Numbered from the stretch's first letter, positions 49,486 through 62,115 are shown. The stretch: DNA of 64,000 nt from Diprion similis (GCF_021155765.1 NC_060116.1:5766001-5830000); one strand, 5' to 3'. Translations and numbers: made by a program. The notes: a model not told the origin generated them from the sequence alone.

Positions 49486-49628
49486 ATTAGCAGCACAATG
49501 ACAAAAGTGTGTGCATCGACAAAAACAATGTCGTTCAAGTGAATACAAAATATTTCTTGGTATACTTAAAAAAAATTAACAATTAAAATATCGTCAAGCA
49601 AAAGGGTCGATCGATCGATTCGCATTAT

Positions 49629-50010
49629 CAGGGTGGCGACAACTTCGCTCAAATATAATTCCTTGACTTTTCCCTCCGAAAAATTCGGAATTCCCTGACA
49701 TTTTCCCATGAAACTTAGGTAATGTTGGGCAGCTTTTACGACTAGAAGCTCCAGATGTTGTGCACCTTGGATATATAAATTTGGATCTAAAAACACATTG
49801 TATTGTCTTCGTTTCACACGAATAATTAAAAATTGCACGATCTCATTTCCCAAAGTTAGCTTGACTGAATTTACGAAGCATACCTGAAGTTTGAAAACGA
49901 TTCTTTAAAAACAGCACGTTTTTCCCTATGGTCCATCATACTTCCCTATCATTTCCCTGACTTTTCCCGATAAAGTGAATTCTCGGTTTTCCCGGTCCGT
50001 CGACACCCTG
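49629..50010. mobile_element. CAGGGTG-ended unit, left copy
   Basis: A 382-bp unit starting CAGGGTGGCGAC and ending GTCGACACCCTG. Its interior contains CCCTGACTTTTCCC-like and TTCCCTGAC segments and the conserved block GTTGTGCACCTT (about 49755). It is a direct repeat of 53071-53454. A spurious minus-strand ORF (49566-49853) crosses it. That ORF resembles the one in the other copy only because the DNA is duplicated. Confidence 0.8.
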
Positions 50011-52033
50011 ACTCGATCACTGGATCACTCGATCAGTCGATTAGTCTGCGAGGGAACGTCAGAAATTCCCGGCTCATTTCCATCAAATTAATTTTTTTTG
50101 TTCTAGTTATCCGTGTATCATATAATAGTAATATACGCCTTCCAACGCACCCCCACGACGGGTTACAGGATGGTCACAATTACAGCAAAACATTGGCAAA
50201 AAATGTATAGTCACATATGCGAAACTTATTGCACACATTAAATGATCGAGACATAAGAAACCTAGAAAATATCGTTTTCCACCTAAATTCCACGACAAAA
50301 CTTGTCTTCCACCCACATAAGTGAGTGTGATAAAACATTCAACAAACTCACACCCGCAGGGATGAAATTGGTTACAATGCTTCGTTCTGTAGTAAGAAAC
50401 ACAAAAATAATAGTCTTCCACCTACGAGATACATCAAAAGTAGTCTTCCAAGCCTTTACGACTTGCCTGAAAGACGATCGTTGTTGTTCTGGATGTTGAA
50501 CGACTATCATGAAGTTTTTTTTTTTTTATTCCATACATTTGTTTAGTGAATTAATTTGAACTTTGGCGGATACACTAGATCTCTTACCAAGAAAATTGGG
50601 AGTTCGATATATTGATAAAACTTCATAAAGTGCTTCTAGATGAAGAAAAACAATGTTTTACTATGCCATAAGGAGATGATTTCGAGGAAATTCACACTTA
50701 TGTTTAAAAAAAATATAGCTGAGGTAATATTATAGCGCCTTTTCCCGAAATTTCAATCTATTCTTTTATCAAAATAGACGTAATATGGGGTAAAAAACTT
50801 ACTTATTGATTTCAATTTCGAATCAATTCTATATTTATTATATACATCCTGCATAAATTATGCTGATCTTGTTTGACAGCCGTAATTTCGTGACCCTTCG
50901 TTCAATTTTATGTTGAAATCTTCAGTATCAGACTTATTAATTTCACTATCGTCTTCTTCGTCTCATTGATCTTGATATTGTTCTGTATTTGTTTCTTTAT
51001 TTGTAAATATATAAATGTAATAATTTGTTACTGGCTGGATAATTATTTTTATACAACTTTTTATGTTATTTTTTTTAATACCTTGATTTTCATTCAAGTA
51101 ACTTGTCATTTCGTCGATGGATTTGATTAATAACAAGTCTATTACTTAATTCCTCCCAATCATAGTCAGTAGGAGAAATGTCTATCGGTTACGGAAAGCA
51201 AGCATTACTCGAAAGATTTTGAAAATTTAAATATAAAGAAAATCTTCTTCCACTGACTATGGTTGGGAAGAATCAAGTAATAAACTTGTTTTCCAATGAA
51301 ATCTATCGATGACATAGCAATCAACTTAGAAAAAAATCTGGGTGGTATAAAAAAATTCAAAAATAATTCAAAACTAATTATCTAGCCATTATTACATTTT
51401 TACATTTACCTATTGAAAGATGAAGAAACGAATACAGAACAAGACCAAGACCAATCAGACGAAGAAGACGATGCTGAAATCAATAATTCTAATATTGAAG
51501 ATTACAATGTAATAATCAATGAATGTTCACGGAATTCCGGTTGCCAAACAAGATGAGCATAAATTATGCAGGATGTACAGGTTAAATATAGAATTCTTTG
51601 AAATGAAAATGAATAACTAATTTTTTTACCTTATATTACGATTATTTTAATCAAAAGATAGATTGAAATTTTGGGAAAAGGCGCTAAAATATTACCTTGG
51701 CTATGAAATTTCCGAATATCAATGTAAATTCCCTCGAAATTAATCCTTAATGTCATTGTGAAAAATTGTTTTTTTCATCTTAAATCATTTCATCGAATTT
51801 CGTCAACGTATTTAAGTCTCGTTTTTTTTACGGTAGAATATCTGGTACAACTATCCATCAAAGTATTAAATAATTTACCGAACAAATATGCAACAGAAAA
51901 AAAAAACTTCATGATAGTCATTCGACTATTTCGAACAACAACGGTCGTCTTTCAGGCAGGTCGTAAAGATGCAGCGTCGTAGCCGCGTGCTGGGCGCGGC
52001 TTCATGGGCTTGGAGGACGACCTTCGTTGAATC

Positions 52034-52642
52034 TTAGGGCGGTTCAAAAAATGCCTATTTTAAGATTTTGCTCTTTAGCAAGATTTTTGCACTTTTTTAT
52101 TAAAAAAAAAGAGATTACGTGAAAGGCCTGAGCTGAAAAAAAAATTTTACTACTGCCTTAACGACGTTGAAATTTAGAAAAAAAGGTATTTGCAGGAATT
52201 TTAAAATTGAGATATTCCTCGATGGCTATGTTTGATTTGTGTGACGAAACAAAAGTTACGGTTAAACCTGAGATACGTGTGATTTTTTTTAGTACCGAAA
52301 AATATATGTCGAAATTCGTTGCAATGTTCGAAAGTGGAAAAACGTATTTTTTTTTACGAACTTTAACATAAATTTTTCAGTACTGAAAAAATCGCACGCC
52401 TCTCCGAATGTATAAAAACTTTTGTTTCGACGTAGAAAACATAGCCACCAAAGGATTCAAGGATATCTTAATTTCGAAATTCTCGAAAATAGCCTTTTTT
52501 TGAAATTTCAACATCGTTGAGGTAGCAGTAAAAAAAAATTTCCATCCCAGTCCTTTCACGTGAGCTGTTTTCAGTAAAAAAAAGTGCAAGAATCTCGGAA
52601 AAGACCGAAAACCAAAATAAAGGCCCTTTTTGAATCGCCTAA
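52034..52642. mobile_element. nested fold-back MITE in the right arm of the palindrome
   Basis: A 609-bp segment with ends TTAGGGCGGTTCAAAAA and TTTTTGAATCGCCTAA, which are near-perfect inverted repeats. The inverted homology runs deep inside: TTTTACTACTGCC at about 52145 pairs with GGTAGCAGTAAAA at about 52520, so the whole element can fold on itself. The left arm of the palindrome lacks it at the equivalent place (about 50425-50440), so it inserted after the palindrome formed. It has no coding capacity. Confidence 0.75.
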
Positions 52643-53070
52643 TGAAATGTATTTTATAAATGGAAGACTATTATTTTTGTCTTTCTTACGTTAAAAAGAA
52701 GCATTGTAATCAATTTTATCCTTGCGGGTGTGATTTTTTAAAATATTTTTTCGCACTCACTTATCGATGTAGATGGAAATCGAGTTTCGTCGTAGAATTT
52801 AGACAGAACACGGTATTTTCTAGGCTTCTTAAGTTTCAATCAATGCGCACAATGAGTTTCGCGTATGCGGCTATACATTGTTTTGTCAATTTCTTGCTGT
52901 AAATTGTAACCCTCCTGTAACCACCCGTTGTGGGGGTGCATTGGAAGACGTGCATATTACTATTATATGATACACGGATAACGCACACGAAAAAATTGAA
53001 ATTGCGGAAATGGTATAATGAAATTTGTCGATACCTCTCGGACTAAATCACTCGATCACCCGATCAAGCG

Positions 53071-53454
53071 CAGGATGGCTCCAATTTTACTCAAATAAAA
53101 TTCCCTGACTCTTCCCGTCAAAAACTTTATAATTCCCTGACGTTTCCCCATTAATATTAGGCAATGTTGTGCTGTTTTTATGATAAAAAGTTCCAGAAGT
53201 TGTGCACCTTCAATATATAAATTTGTATCTAAAAAACACACCGTATTGCTTCGTTTCACACAAATAGTTATAAATCGAACGATCCCATTTCCGAAAGTGA
53301 GCTTAACTGAATTTATGAAGCATAGCTGAAGAGTGAAAAAGATTTATAAAAAAAAACGCCCGTTTTCCCTCATGGTCCATCAAACTTCTCTCACTTTACC
53401 CGATAGACGAAATCCCCGAACTCTTCCCGACTATCCCGGTCAGTCGTCACCCTG
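53071..53454. mobile_element. CAGGGTG-ended unit, right copy
   Basis: A 384-bp unit, same orientation as 49629-50010. It begins CAGGATGGCTCC and ends GTCGTCACCCTG. Shared blocks include AGTTGTGCACCTT, ATATATAAATTTG and TTCGTTTCACAC. Divergence between the copies is clearly visible but they align end to end, with no large gap. Confidence 0.8.
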
Positions 53455-54870
53455 ATTATCAATCGTCGCGCAAATGGCGCGTCTGATTCCCGTGGTTAAT
53501 CTACGCGCAAAAAGGCGCGGCCGATTAATCCGTCAAAAAATCTTAAATGTCTAGGACTTGTCGCAAAATTCTGTAGAAAACCAATTCGCATCTGCGTCTT
53601 TTTGAATCCGACACATCGCGATGCGAATTGTTGTTCCGAGATGCGAGTCAAGTCCGGGAGGGAGGTGGAGGGCATGCATTATTGTGTGGCGTGACGGTCG
53701 GCGGTCCTCTTCGACGCGAAGTCTTCGAGCGCAGCATCTCTCCCCATCTAGCGTACCACGGAACGCGATAGATGGTCCAGAGATGCGTTTTGCCCATTCA
53801 GACGATCACAGAGATCAATTTAATGAAATAATGATAGAAAATGACTGAATAATTGAGTTCAACAACGACTGGAAAATGATAGCAAAGTGACGAGAAATGG
53901 GAAATTTAACCTTGTTAAAATTTGAAAGCTTACTGATAAATACTTCGAAGACTCTTATATTCACGAGTCTTTCACGTGTTTCTGGATGAAAATCACTGTG
54001 ATCGTTTGACGCTGTGGATTACAAAAGTTAGTAACATCGCTGTGCATCGCGACCTTCCTACCCCCGCCTAATTCCCGACGGAACCACCCAACGGAAATGT
54101 TGAAAAGAGATTCACACGCGCATCCATATCAAACCCCGCGACGGATCCCATGACGACCACCTACCTACCCGATTACCTATATTCGCTCTAAACGATTCTC
54201 CATTTTTTCCAACACACATCATTCATCGTCATTTGCGCCGTGGTCACTGTGACTTACTTTTTCATTGATTACCTGTGGGGAGTAAAAAGTTTTTGTACCA
54301 TAGTCAGCGAGTGTATTGTTTTAGTGATTGCTGGCGGACTATCGATACATCAACCTTTTGTAAAATGGATTAAAAACATCCTGCATTTTTCTAAGCGAGC
54401 TAAGCCTGTAGTTGTTCGATAGTTGCTGGGCATTAAAAAATTGAAAATGATTCAAGATATATGATACAAGTTGATTACGTTACGTTCTGCCAGACTTTGA
54501 AACGTTATTAATTAAACAATCGTTGAAATATGTTTAAACCTCAGGTTCATCCACCACTTAAACGACATTATTGTAATTATATAATCTGTAGCTAAACACA
54601 ATCTGTTTTCTCGAATGTTGAGTAAGCGATGGTAACCTGTCGCGATGCTCATTCCACTTTCAGCAACGTGCAAAATTTCTAACTTTGAGTAATTGAATAA
54701 ATAAATGTGTGAATTGAGTAAATGAATCGACTGAAAGTCAAGCACCGTTGAGATCGCGAATGAGCCTATCCATGCAGCTAAGAAATCGAAGATTTGTGCA
54801 ACAATTTTTACCGCCACGCCACGAGACAAAGGAATCCCAGGGAATTAATACCCGTAGCCTAAACACATGC
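53455..54870. other. no supportable gene
   Basis: A GC-richer stretch at about 53620-53800 and a 77-codon open frame at 54192-54422 with hydrophobic segments but no ATG and no splice acceptor upstream. I see no RNA gene. Confidence 0.5.
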
Positions 54871-54878
54871 AAACTCAC

Positions 54879-56937
54879 CAACGTTGCTGAGTAATGGAGA
54901 AGTTACTCAGATGTCTCTGCTTAGTTCTGAAAAAACGAAAAAGGAAGCTCGAATTAATTTAGCAAACTGGATTTTCTATTATTACTTTTTTCTACTTCCA
55001 TATTTGTCTGCCGCGTGATACGCAATAACAAAAATTAGGTTTCAAATGCAGCACATTGAATTATCAAACAATAATTGAACTAAGTTTTCTTACCTCCTCC
55101 GGGTTGCTCCACACTTTACACGTACATGTAGTAGTTCTCGTAGCTTCACAGGCTGCATGGTGGTTACACACTTTTCACACTACAATAAGAACATAATAAA
55201 ATATTAATCGCACAATGTCTTGGATCAGATTTCACGTCACAACAGACTAACTGTGTCAAAATAAGTTATTTGCATGATATTTCAGTGGTTTTTGATTTAT
55301 TTATAAATGTAGTGTAGAAATTCCATTGCAGGGCTAATAAAATAAGAACAGATATTGGATAAATGCATGAAATTAGTGAGGAGCTACAATCATTTACGAT
55401 CAAAAGACATGGTCATTAAAAATCATATCGAATATGTACCTTTCAGTTTTATTCACAGCACAGCGGGTGGTTCAATTTTTGGTTTGTTGTCAGAGGTCGA
55501 TTGATTGGATTACGTCATTTGGATCATTGCTAAATGTGGTCGATAGTGCTGCAATATAGTTTGCCCCTGTTAACAGGTTAGAAATAACAAAATTTTATTA
55601 ACATGCAAAACTAATAAACAAACGTTGAATAATTACCATTATTTTTTGTAAATATAATAAAAAACTGAATACCAACAAATTTTAGCTAACTGACAAATTT
55701 CCCAGATTGAAGTTGGCCAAAAGACATAATCAAGAATGATCTCAAATGTGTACCTGTTTTCTAATCTTTCCACAAATTCGCGAGCGGTTCAGCTTCTGCA
55801 TTTTATTTTCCAACATGTATTACCAGGGTCACTCAATGCGAATCCTCGGTAACCTCGTTTATCCTTGCAGTAGTTCAATTCTGCAATCAGGTGAAGAACA
55901 AAACCATAAAATTTTGTTAATATCTGATCTAAATCAACAGTCATATACTCAATGTTTAAATACATGCAATTTTGCTTTGTAGGTAATGCGTTATGCCAAG
56001 TTTTCGAAAATTTCATCGATCACATAAATCAGTGAAAAGTAATTGGGATTGTTTTGTACCTGGTGTTTATATGTAAAAAAATCATCAGTTCCCCGCTACC
56101 CAGTAATGTCTTCCAGAACGTTGTCGGGGTCTCTTTCTGCAATCAAGTAAAATAACACAATATTTTGTTAGTACTTAATGTATCTTCAATAATGATTAGA
56201 ACAGCATTCAAATTTCACCATAATTATTCAAGACACAATACCTGTGTATCAGAAATCAATAACAGTTGACGATTTCGATTCTCACTCGAAATTTCGAAAC
56301 GATTAATAACGCCGTGATGCATTAACTTTTGTTAAACCGTAATAAAGGATTACAAAATGGAGGATCCTTCCATCGATCGATCCCCAAGAAGAAATTCGGA
56401 AACAGATGCAATCCCATACAGTTTTATCTAGCATAAGAAACGAGGCCACAGTCAACGACGCAATAAAATTTTCATTTCAAAAACGTTTGTTCACGTGACA
56501 GACCCGATCCGCGAACCAAAATCCGAGACACAACTCGCCCGAAGGTCACCTTCCGCAATGTCCGTGTTTTCCGAATGTTAGAAAGAAATCGACAACGAAA
56601 GATTATCAGATCATTTTCTTTTCACGAAAACCTTGTGATTATATGCAGCGTAGTAATTACACTCGATTCCAAGTTCATTCGCACTTTTTGTCTTGTAGTT
56701 GGCTGCCTAAACAGACTGAGTTAAACTTATTTTAACAATACAACTACGCACTTACCGAAAATCAGCCCCACAAACAATAACAAACGACACGCGACGCGGA
56801 GAATCGAGAATCGAAAACGCTACAAGCTGAAGTTGCACCAACGAATAAAAATTTGAGATACGATAACTCACCTTTGACGTCCTCGACTGTTTTTGTTTCA
56901 GTACCTCGGCTCTTTTCTGGGTAATACGCTGCTGCAT
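54879..56937 (-). ncRNA. candidate spliced, probably non-coding transcript with duplicated exons
   Basis: A series of good minus-strand splice-site pairs defines exons at 56937-56872 (donor AAAG|GTGAGT; alternative donor TTCG|GTAAGT after 56756), 56136-56060, 55880-55754, 55566-55440, 55179-55094 and 54926-54879. The exons at 55880 and 55566 are both 127 nt, and the exons at 56136 and 55880 share the acceptor context GATTGCAGAA. The preceding intron tails (AACAAAATTTT-like) and the donors (AG|GTAC) also match, so these are tandem duplicates. No combination I tried yields a long ORF. A 22-codon frame from an ATG at 56937 continues only with special exon choices, for example joining directly to 55179 and 54926. 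A small-protein gene is therefore not excluded. Confidence 0.4.
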
Positions 56938-58587
56938 GCCGTTCGTATATTATTCACACTGAGTTTCGTGGGCTTTATACACTGATTGAATCACAATACA
57001 CAGCCTTTTTTAACCGTATATAATGTATCACTGCTCGGCCATGTCCCGAATAGTCAAAGCCGATTGTACATGCCGATTTGAATTCTAGACTTATTACTCG
57101 CGTAGTTCCACTACGGCTGCTCGAAAGCGACTGAATGCCGCGCTGCTCTCGGTAGCAAGTCTCGACCGGTCGGAAATCCCATGTGAACTGTGCACAAGGC
57201 GGTCAGATGTTCGAAAAATTGTCGTTGGATGCGGCTTCAGGCGTGAATTGAAATTTTCCGGTGATTTCCAGATGAACAAGGTACGTTGATCGAAGATATA
57301 TTCAGTCATTAGCGGAAAAAAAGTAGTCCCGCAAAACGATTGTGAGAGAAAAAGTTTTCGACCTTTGAAAATCGAAACAAAAGAATGTTAACCCTTTCGA
57401 TATTTTTAGTCGATATTTAGCCGATTTTGAAAAATACTTAAATCAATTATTTTATATTCTTCAGTCAACGAATATTTTCACGTAATTCATTTCCATTTTT
57501 TCACACTTCCAATTAACAATCCTCGATTTTTAAATTGTTCGAATGAAAATGTAATTGAGATCCACTGACCTAACCACGTGGATTTCGACGCGAGGTATTA
57601 TGCCACTGACATATAGGTTAGCATGTACATCAGTGTTCGCTAATATCATGAAAATTGCGTTTAATAACACAGTCGAATCATATAAGGAAATAATTACTTT
57701 GCGAGCTTACCCATTACCAACATCTGCAAAAAAGTAAACTATTTCAGAATTGTTTTACGTTGTCGCTTATGGTTTCCCAATCACAACTCTCTCGGCACAA
57801 TAATTCTTATTTATACTCATCCTTGAAGCATCTCAGAGTTGTTTTATTCAATCTACGTGCAAATTGTTATCTGTATTCATTGATTATAATATTCTATAAT
57901 TGCGCAGAAAATGGCTAGGCATAAGTATAATACAGTTCCCGACCAAAGTTATATCAGTGGCTACTGAAGTTCTCACACATTGGATTCAAATTGAATAACG
58001 AATGAAGTGTTTGGTAGGCTTTGCAACGTTTGATAAAGCAATAATTAGGTCCAGTTACAACTACTCAGCTGCCGGTCGAAAAAGATTCAAAGAATTAAAA
58101 AGCTTGATACACATCATCGAATTAAACGCACATAGGCGGTACTGTGAAGTTGATACGCATTTGTTTAAAGTTTGATGACATTCGAGCTTCACATATATTG
58201 TTCTGAAGGCCTGAAGGAAAAAGACATAATACATGGCCACGATAGTAAAAACTACAGATTCTTGATACGGCAAATATGTAACTTAATTTTCAATCATTCT
58301 AGCATGAAATAGTAGACCAAAAAACGATCTGCAGGATATCTACATCAGCACAAATGAATGATCTAAAATTAATACAAAACAAAGCTAGAAATATTAAATT
58401 ACAAAAGTATAGCAAAAATATATTTCTGTAGTACTTTTACCATAAAAAAAAAAAAAACAAATGACAAGAATTAGGATTACAGCTTAGTGGATTTCTTCAC
58501 CTCGCATTAACTGTAATTAACATGATTTATTAACAGTTTTTTATTTTTTATCAAATGTATGTTCATTCAAGTAATCGTTAAAAATAT
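56938..58587. other. no supportable gene; MCM9 3' flank
   Basis: AT-rich DNA with a GC-richer island at about 57090-57300 that may be the promoter region of the candidate minus-strand transcript. The right end carries the MCM9 3' flank. Confidence 0.5.
58526..58531 (-). terminator. poly(A) signal of MCM9
   Basis: TTTATT on the plus strand is AATAAA on the minus strand, about 57 nt after the MCM9 stop codon at 58588. Confidence 0.6.
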
Positions 58588-61500
58588 TCATCGTAGTGAC
58601 TCACTCAGATGTCCCAGGTTTAGCTTGTCGAGGATATCGATCCCTAAAAATACAAATCTCTTGTAGCATAGCATACAAAGGGCCAACCTAGTGTACAGTG
58701 CCTGTATAAAAAACATCTGAACAAGATTTTACGTCATAAACCAAAATACGAAGTTAATTCCTTGACCTAATGAACTTGGTCTACTCTTTACCGTCTGCAC
58801 GATAATCGGCCATTGGATCTGCTGGAAAGCGATGACCAGTAACAGTCGAACTATGAGTGGAATTCGTACGACCGGTTCCCACCAATTGCGCAGCTACCAA
58901 AGCATCCATTAATTCTACTTGCGTACGGTACATTAGGCGAGCATGACCCTCAGCTAACCTATTGTGCATTAGAAATCCTTGATAATTCAATCATTACGAT
59001 GATAATAATAATAACAATTAGTCCTGCTATAGCCTTTCGGGCATGTCCCCATAAGTGCGTAGCTTCTGCAGGATGAGGGAGGGATGGTATAGTGCCATCA
59101 TTATGCGTAATGGAACTCTATTATTTGTCAATGTTTCAAAATGTTATGGCAAAACCTATGTGTCTGATTTAATTATCGATAATTAAAGCTCTGACGAAAA
59201 GCTTAAACGAGTTACCTAACAAGGCTTTCTAAGAGTCGTACAGTTGTCCTTTCTGCTCGTCTCTCTGGGTTCAACCTGTGGTATCGGTAAGTGGCTCTAA
59301 TTACTTCTGAAGCCTCTGGACTTATAACAGGTTTGAGTGTATGTACCAAAGCGAAATAGTCCCTCACCGTTTCTTCTGTCCATAAGGTACCCGGTTCCAA
59401 AATGTTCAGCTGCTTTTCTGGTCCACTAAAATCATACATGACAATTGTCTCCTTTGAAGATAAGTTACACTTCTAATAAGATCATGCACACAGAAGCCTG
59501 TAGAAGCAAAACGATCTTACATGGTAATTTTTTTTTCTGCCGATTCCTGAGCTGTTTTTAAAATGTGGCTTGCTATCATCTCGTCCCATTCTACATTCCG
59601 ATTATCTCTTAGAACCACGATCAGATCAAATCGGCTTAGAAGAGCGTCTCCTAAAGATGTTACAACTTGTTTTCCATCAATGCAGTGTCCGCCGATAGGA
59701 TTAGTCGCCGCAATTACCGTACAACGCGAATTTAACGTGCTTACCAGCCCTGCTTTAGCTACTGATATTGTTTGCTGTTCCATCGCTTCGTGGATTGCAC
59801 CTTGATCGTGTGACCGCATTGAGGAAAATTCATCAATGCAACATACTCCGCCGTCAGCTAATACTAATGCTCCACCTTCCAACTGCCAACCTCCTTCATC
59901 CTTGATCGCAGCAGCTGTCAGGCCAGCTGCGGTTGAACCGATACCAGTTGTTAACACAGAACGCAAGGCTAATCTAGCCGCGGTGCGGAGAAGCTGTGAC
60001 TTGCTGGTTCCGGGATCGCCAATAAACAACAGGTGCGGTTCACCTCTGATTCGTGTACCTAATTTTGAAACATTATCATGACGTTCTTGTTCTACATGGC
60101 AAATTGTTATTGAGAATAATACCCTCATGGTGTCTAACAGCTTCATGTCATGTAGACGTAATTTTCTGCATTTTTTGGAAGTTTTTAATGGAGCAATAAC
60201 GTGATAATTTGTCTAGTGAATTTGGTGATCAAAATTTCTTCATTATCATCAAACTTATTACCTGAAAGGTATAGGAGGTATTGGTAAATATTTCATATAG
60301 GCTTACCAGAATCTTGAGACTTTGATACTCCGCCAGCAAGCACAACTGCAAGTGCCTTTTTGACATTGTACATACCATAGATCTGGGGAAATAAACGTAG
60401 TCTCTGTGGTTAAAATGCTCGAATTATTTGAAGGTGTAGATTCATTTTATACCTGAGGGCAAAGTGAGCCAAGTATGATATCTCTACCGACCAAAGGTTG
60501 TGCTTTATGAGCTTCCCAATACCTGGCAAATATTTCTTTCGCTTCATTGGTGGAGAATTGTGCCTCGTTCATTTTACTAGAGACAGCAACGCTGTTTGCC
60601 ATAATCACAGTGCTTGCTTCAGCTCGTTGACCCGGTGTTAATGAGCCCCATTGTCTTATCACCATTCCACTAGGAAAATAGTTTAATGTCGTAAAACAAG
60701 GTATTCACTATTTAGAAGCACAGCTTTTTAACAGAGATTCGAAACATGAATTGACTCCAGAAATTACCATATATCAACGTGATCTCCGGGTCTACATTTA
60801 TCAACCAAGTCATCCAAAAGAATTATCCGAGTTCCACTAGCATATGAAGCTCTTGTGTCAATCTGACATTTCTCCTAAGCATGGTAACAATCGAATTAGT
60901 GAAGTTCATACTAAACGTGATTAGTATATCAATCCGCGATATGTAAATTTACCTGAATTTTTACTTCTTGATAATCTGAGCAATCGTTCTGCTGCAAAGT
61001 TGGATCTGTAAAGATGCTTTTTGAGTGACATGCATCGCATTCTTTGGTCTCCGTGAATTTCCTTCTTTCCCATTCTAACTGTTCAAAATCAAGGCAAAAT
61101 TAACTCTATGTTTCATGTTGTCATAGACTCTCTATTGTAGATTATTTTGATCTAATGATACAAAATGATCAAAGATAAGCGAGCAAAGAGTATTTTTCAA
61201 CTCAATGCTATTTAATCAGCATAAAATATGGAATAGAAATTGTAGAAGAATGTAGTAGAAGAATTAATATACTCAGCAGGAGAATTATGTACCTGTACAA
61301 CGGTAACGTGTTTACATTTACGACAGGTATAGCGCTGACAGACTTTCAACACGGTAGGCTGCGACGTTCGCACAGCGATTCCTGAGGTAGAAATCAACTC
61401 CCCAATCGGACTTTGGTTTACTTTTATCGGGAAAGATGTTATTCGTGTATGAATCTGAAATTTCAGTTGCATCTGTATTACGATCTAGTTTCATATATAT

Positions 61501-62115
61501 AGAGATAAATGATATCAAATATTTGTATCGGTACGTTTCGTTATTTCTTTCACTTTGTTCATTTGGAACAGTATAAAAATGTATCCTGAGTCGGTATTAA
61601 GACATGGAATAAACGAATTTTATACCTTCTGTTTTACTATCAGTCCAGGGCTAAATAATTTTTCCTGCGCTGTTATTGCCGATTTATCGCAGAGCGGCAA
61701 ATACTCTCGAGGATTGTGCAAAAGTATAGTGGCAAGTTCTTGATCCGTTTCAACCAAGGATAGAAAACTGAAAAACACAGGTGTATTGCATATTTAGTGT
61801 TGTGTATGTATTTACATAAACAGCAGAAACCAAATTATATCCAGAGCTTATAGGTTAAGGTTATTGATACAGCGATTATCTCCAATCGTAATAAAGTTAT
61901 TTGAAATGTATTATCTTCGTATTACTTTGAATAGAAAAAAAAAATCCGAATGGCATTTGATTCAATTGTAGTGCTAGCTGTGCAAAGTATATGGCAAGAA
62001 TGGTCAACAATGCTCCGTACTTTACGTGTATCGAATAATGTTGAGTTTCGTTAACAGCTTCAAGTATCTTCATCAAATCATCTTCGTGGTACTTTAAAAA
62101 GTATTTCTCAAGCAT
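58588..62115 (-). CDS. MCM9: DNA helicase MCM9
   Basis: Minichromosome-maintenance AAA+ helicase that works with MCM8 in homologous recombination and interstrand-crosslink repair. Eleven coding exons on the minus strand: 62115-62021, 61767-61626, 61454-61293, 61078-60953, 60874-60768, 60669-60453, 60382-60307, 60058-59521, 59425-59216, 58958-58792 and 58643-58588. All are GT–AG and in phase, for 631 aa. The zinc-ribbon cysteines are CRKC (123/126) and CDAC (147/150). Walker A is GDPGTSKS (322-329), followed by the [12 protein letters not shown] segment. Walker B is CCIDEF (381-386), the sensor block is AATNPIGG and the arginine finger is LLSRFD. The last exon encodes [11 protein letters not shown], matching the winged-helix end region of vertebrate MCM9. 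The long vertebrate C-terminal extension is missing. MCM9 rather than MCM8 is supported by the [14 protein letters not shown] and [15 protein letters not shown] context. Confidence 0.94.

Larger units (their letters stand above)
49629..53454. mobile_element. 3.8-kb composite element with palindromic core
   Basis: Outer ends are inverted: CAGGGTGGCGAC at 49629 and GTCACCCTG ending at 53454. Two ~383-bp units at the ends (separate entries) are direct repeats of each other. Between them, about 50011-53070 is a long imperfect palindrome. Its centre is near 51210, where the CATAGTCAGT region at ~51165 pairs with ACTGACTATG at ~51255. Arm pairs include TATCATATAATAGTAATAT (about 50117) with its complement near 52960, and AACTTCATGATAGT (about 51908) with its complement near 50510. 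The 5-bp ATTAT immediately flanks both outer ends, while the inner junctions of the two end units show no matching flank. I see no transposase. The family is undetermined. Confidence 0.75.

Noticed and set aside
49566-50421. Minus-strand ORFs (49566-49853, 50107-50421) with look-alikes at 53056-53259 (minus) and 52660-52902 (plus)
   Set aside because: The similarity is explained by duplicated DNA (direct end units and inverted palindrome arms). The frames have no known domain, and stops and indels differ between copies, so I do not call them genes.
54192-54422. Hydrophobic plus-strand open frame
   Set aside because: No ATG in the frame and no AG acceptor between the upstream stop and the hydrophobic part. 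I could not match it to any family.
58781-58792. MCM9 ending at the TAG reached by reading through (stop at 58781)
   Set aside because: GAC G|GTAAAG is a donor, and the exon at 58643-58588 restores a conserved [11 protein letters not shown] segment in frame.
62026-62028. MCM9 exon 1 donor at CAC|GTAAAG (after 62026)
   Set aside because: It puts a stop in exon 2. The donor AA|GTACGG (after 62021) keeps frame and matches the family.
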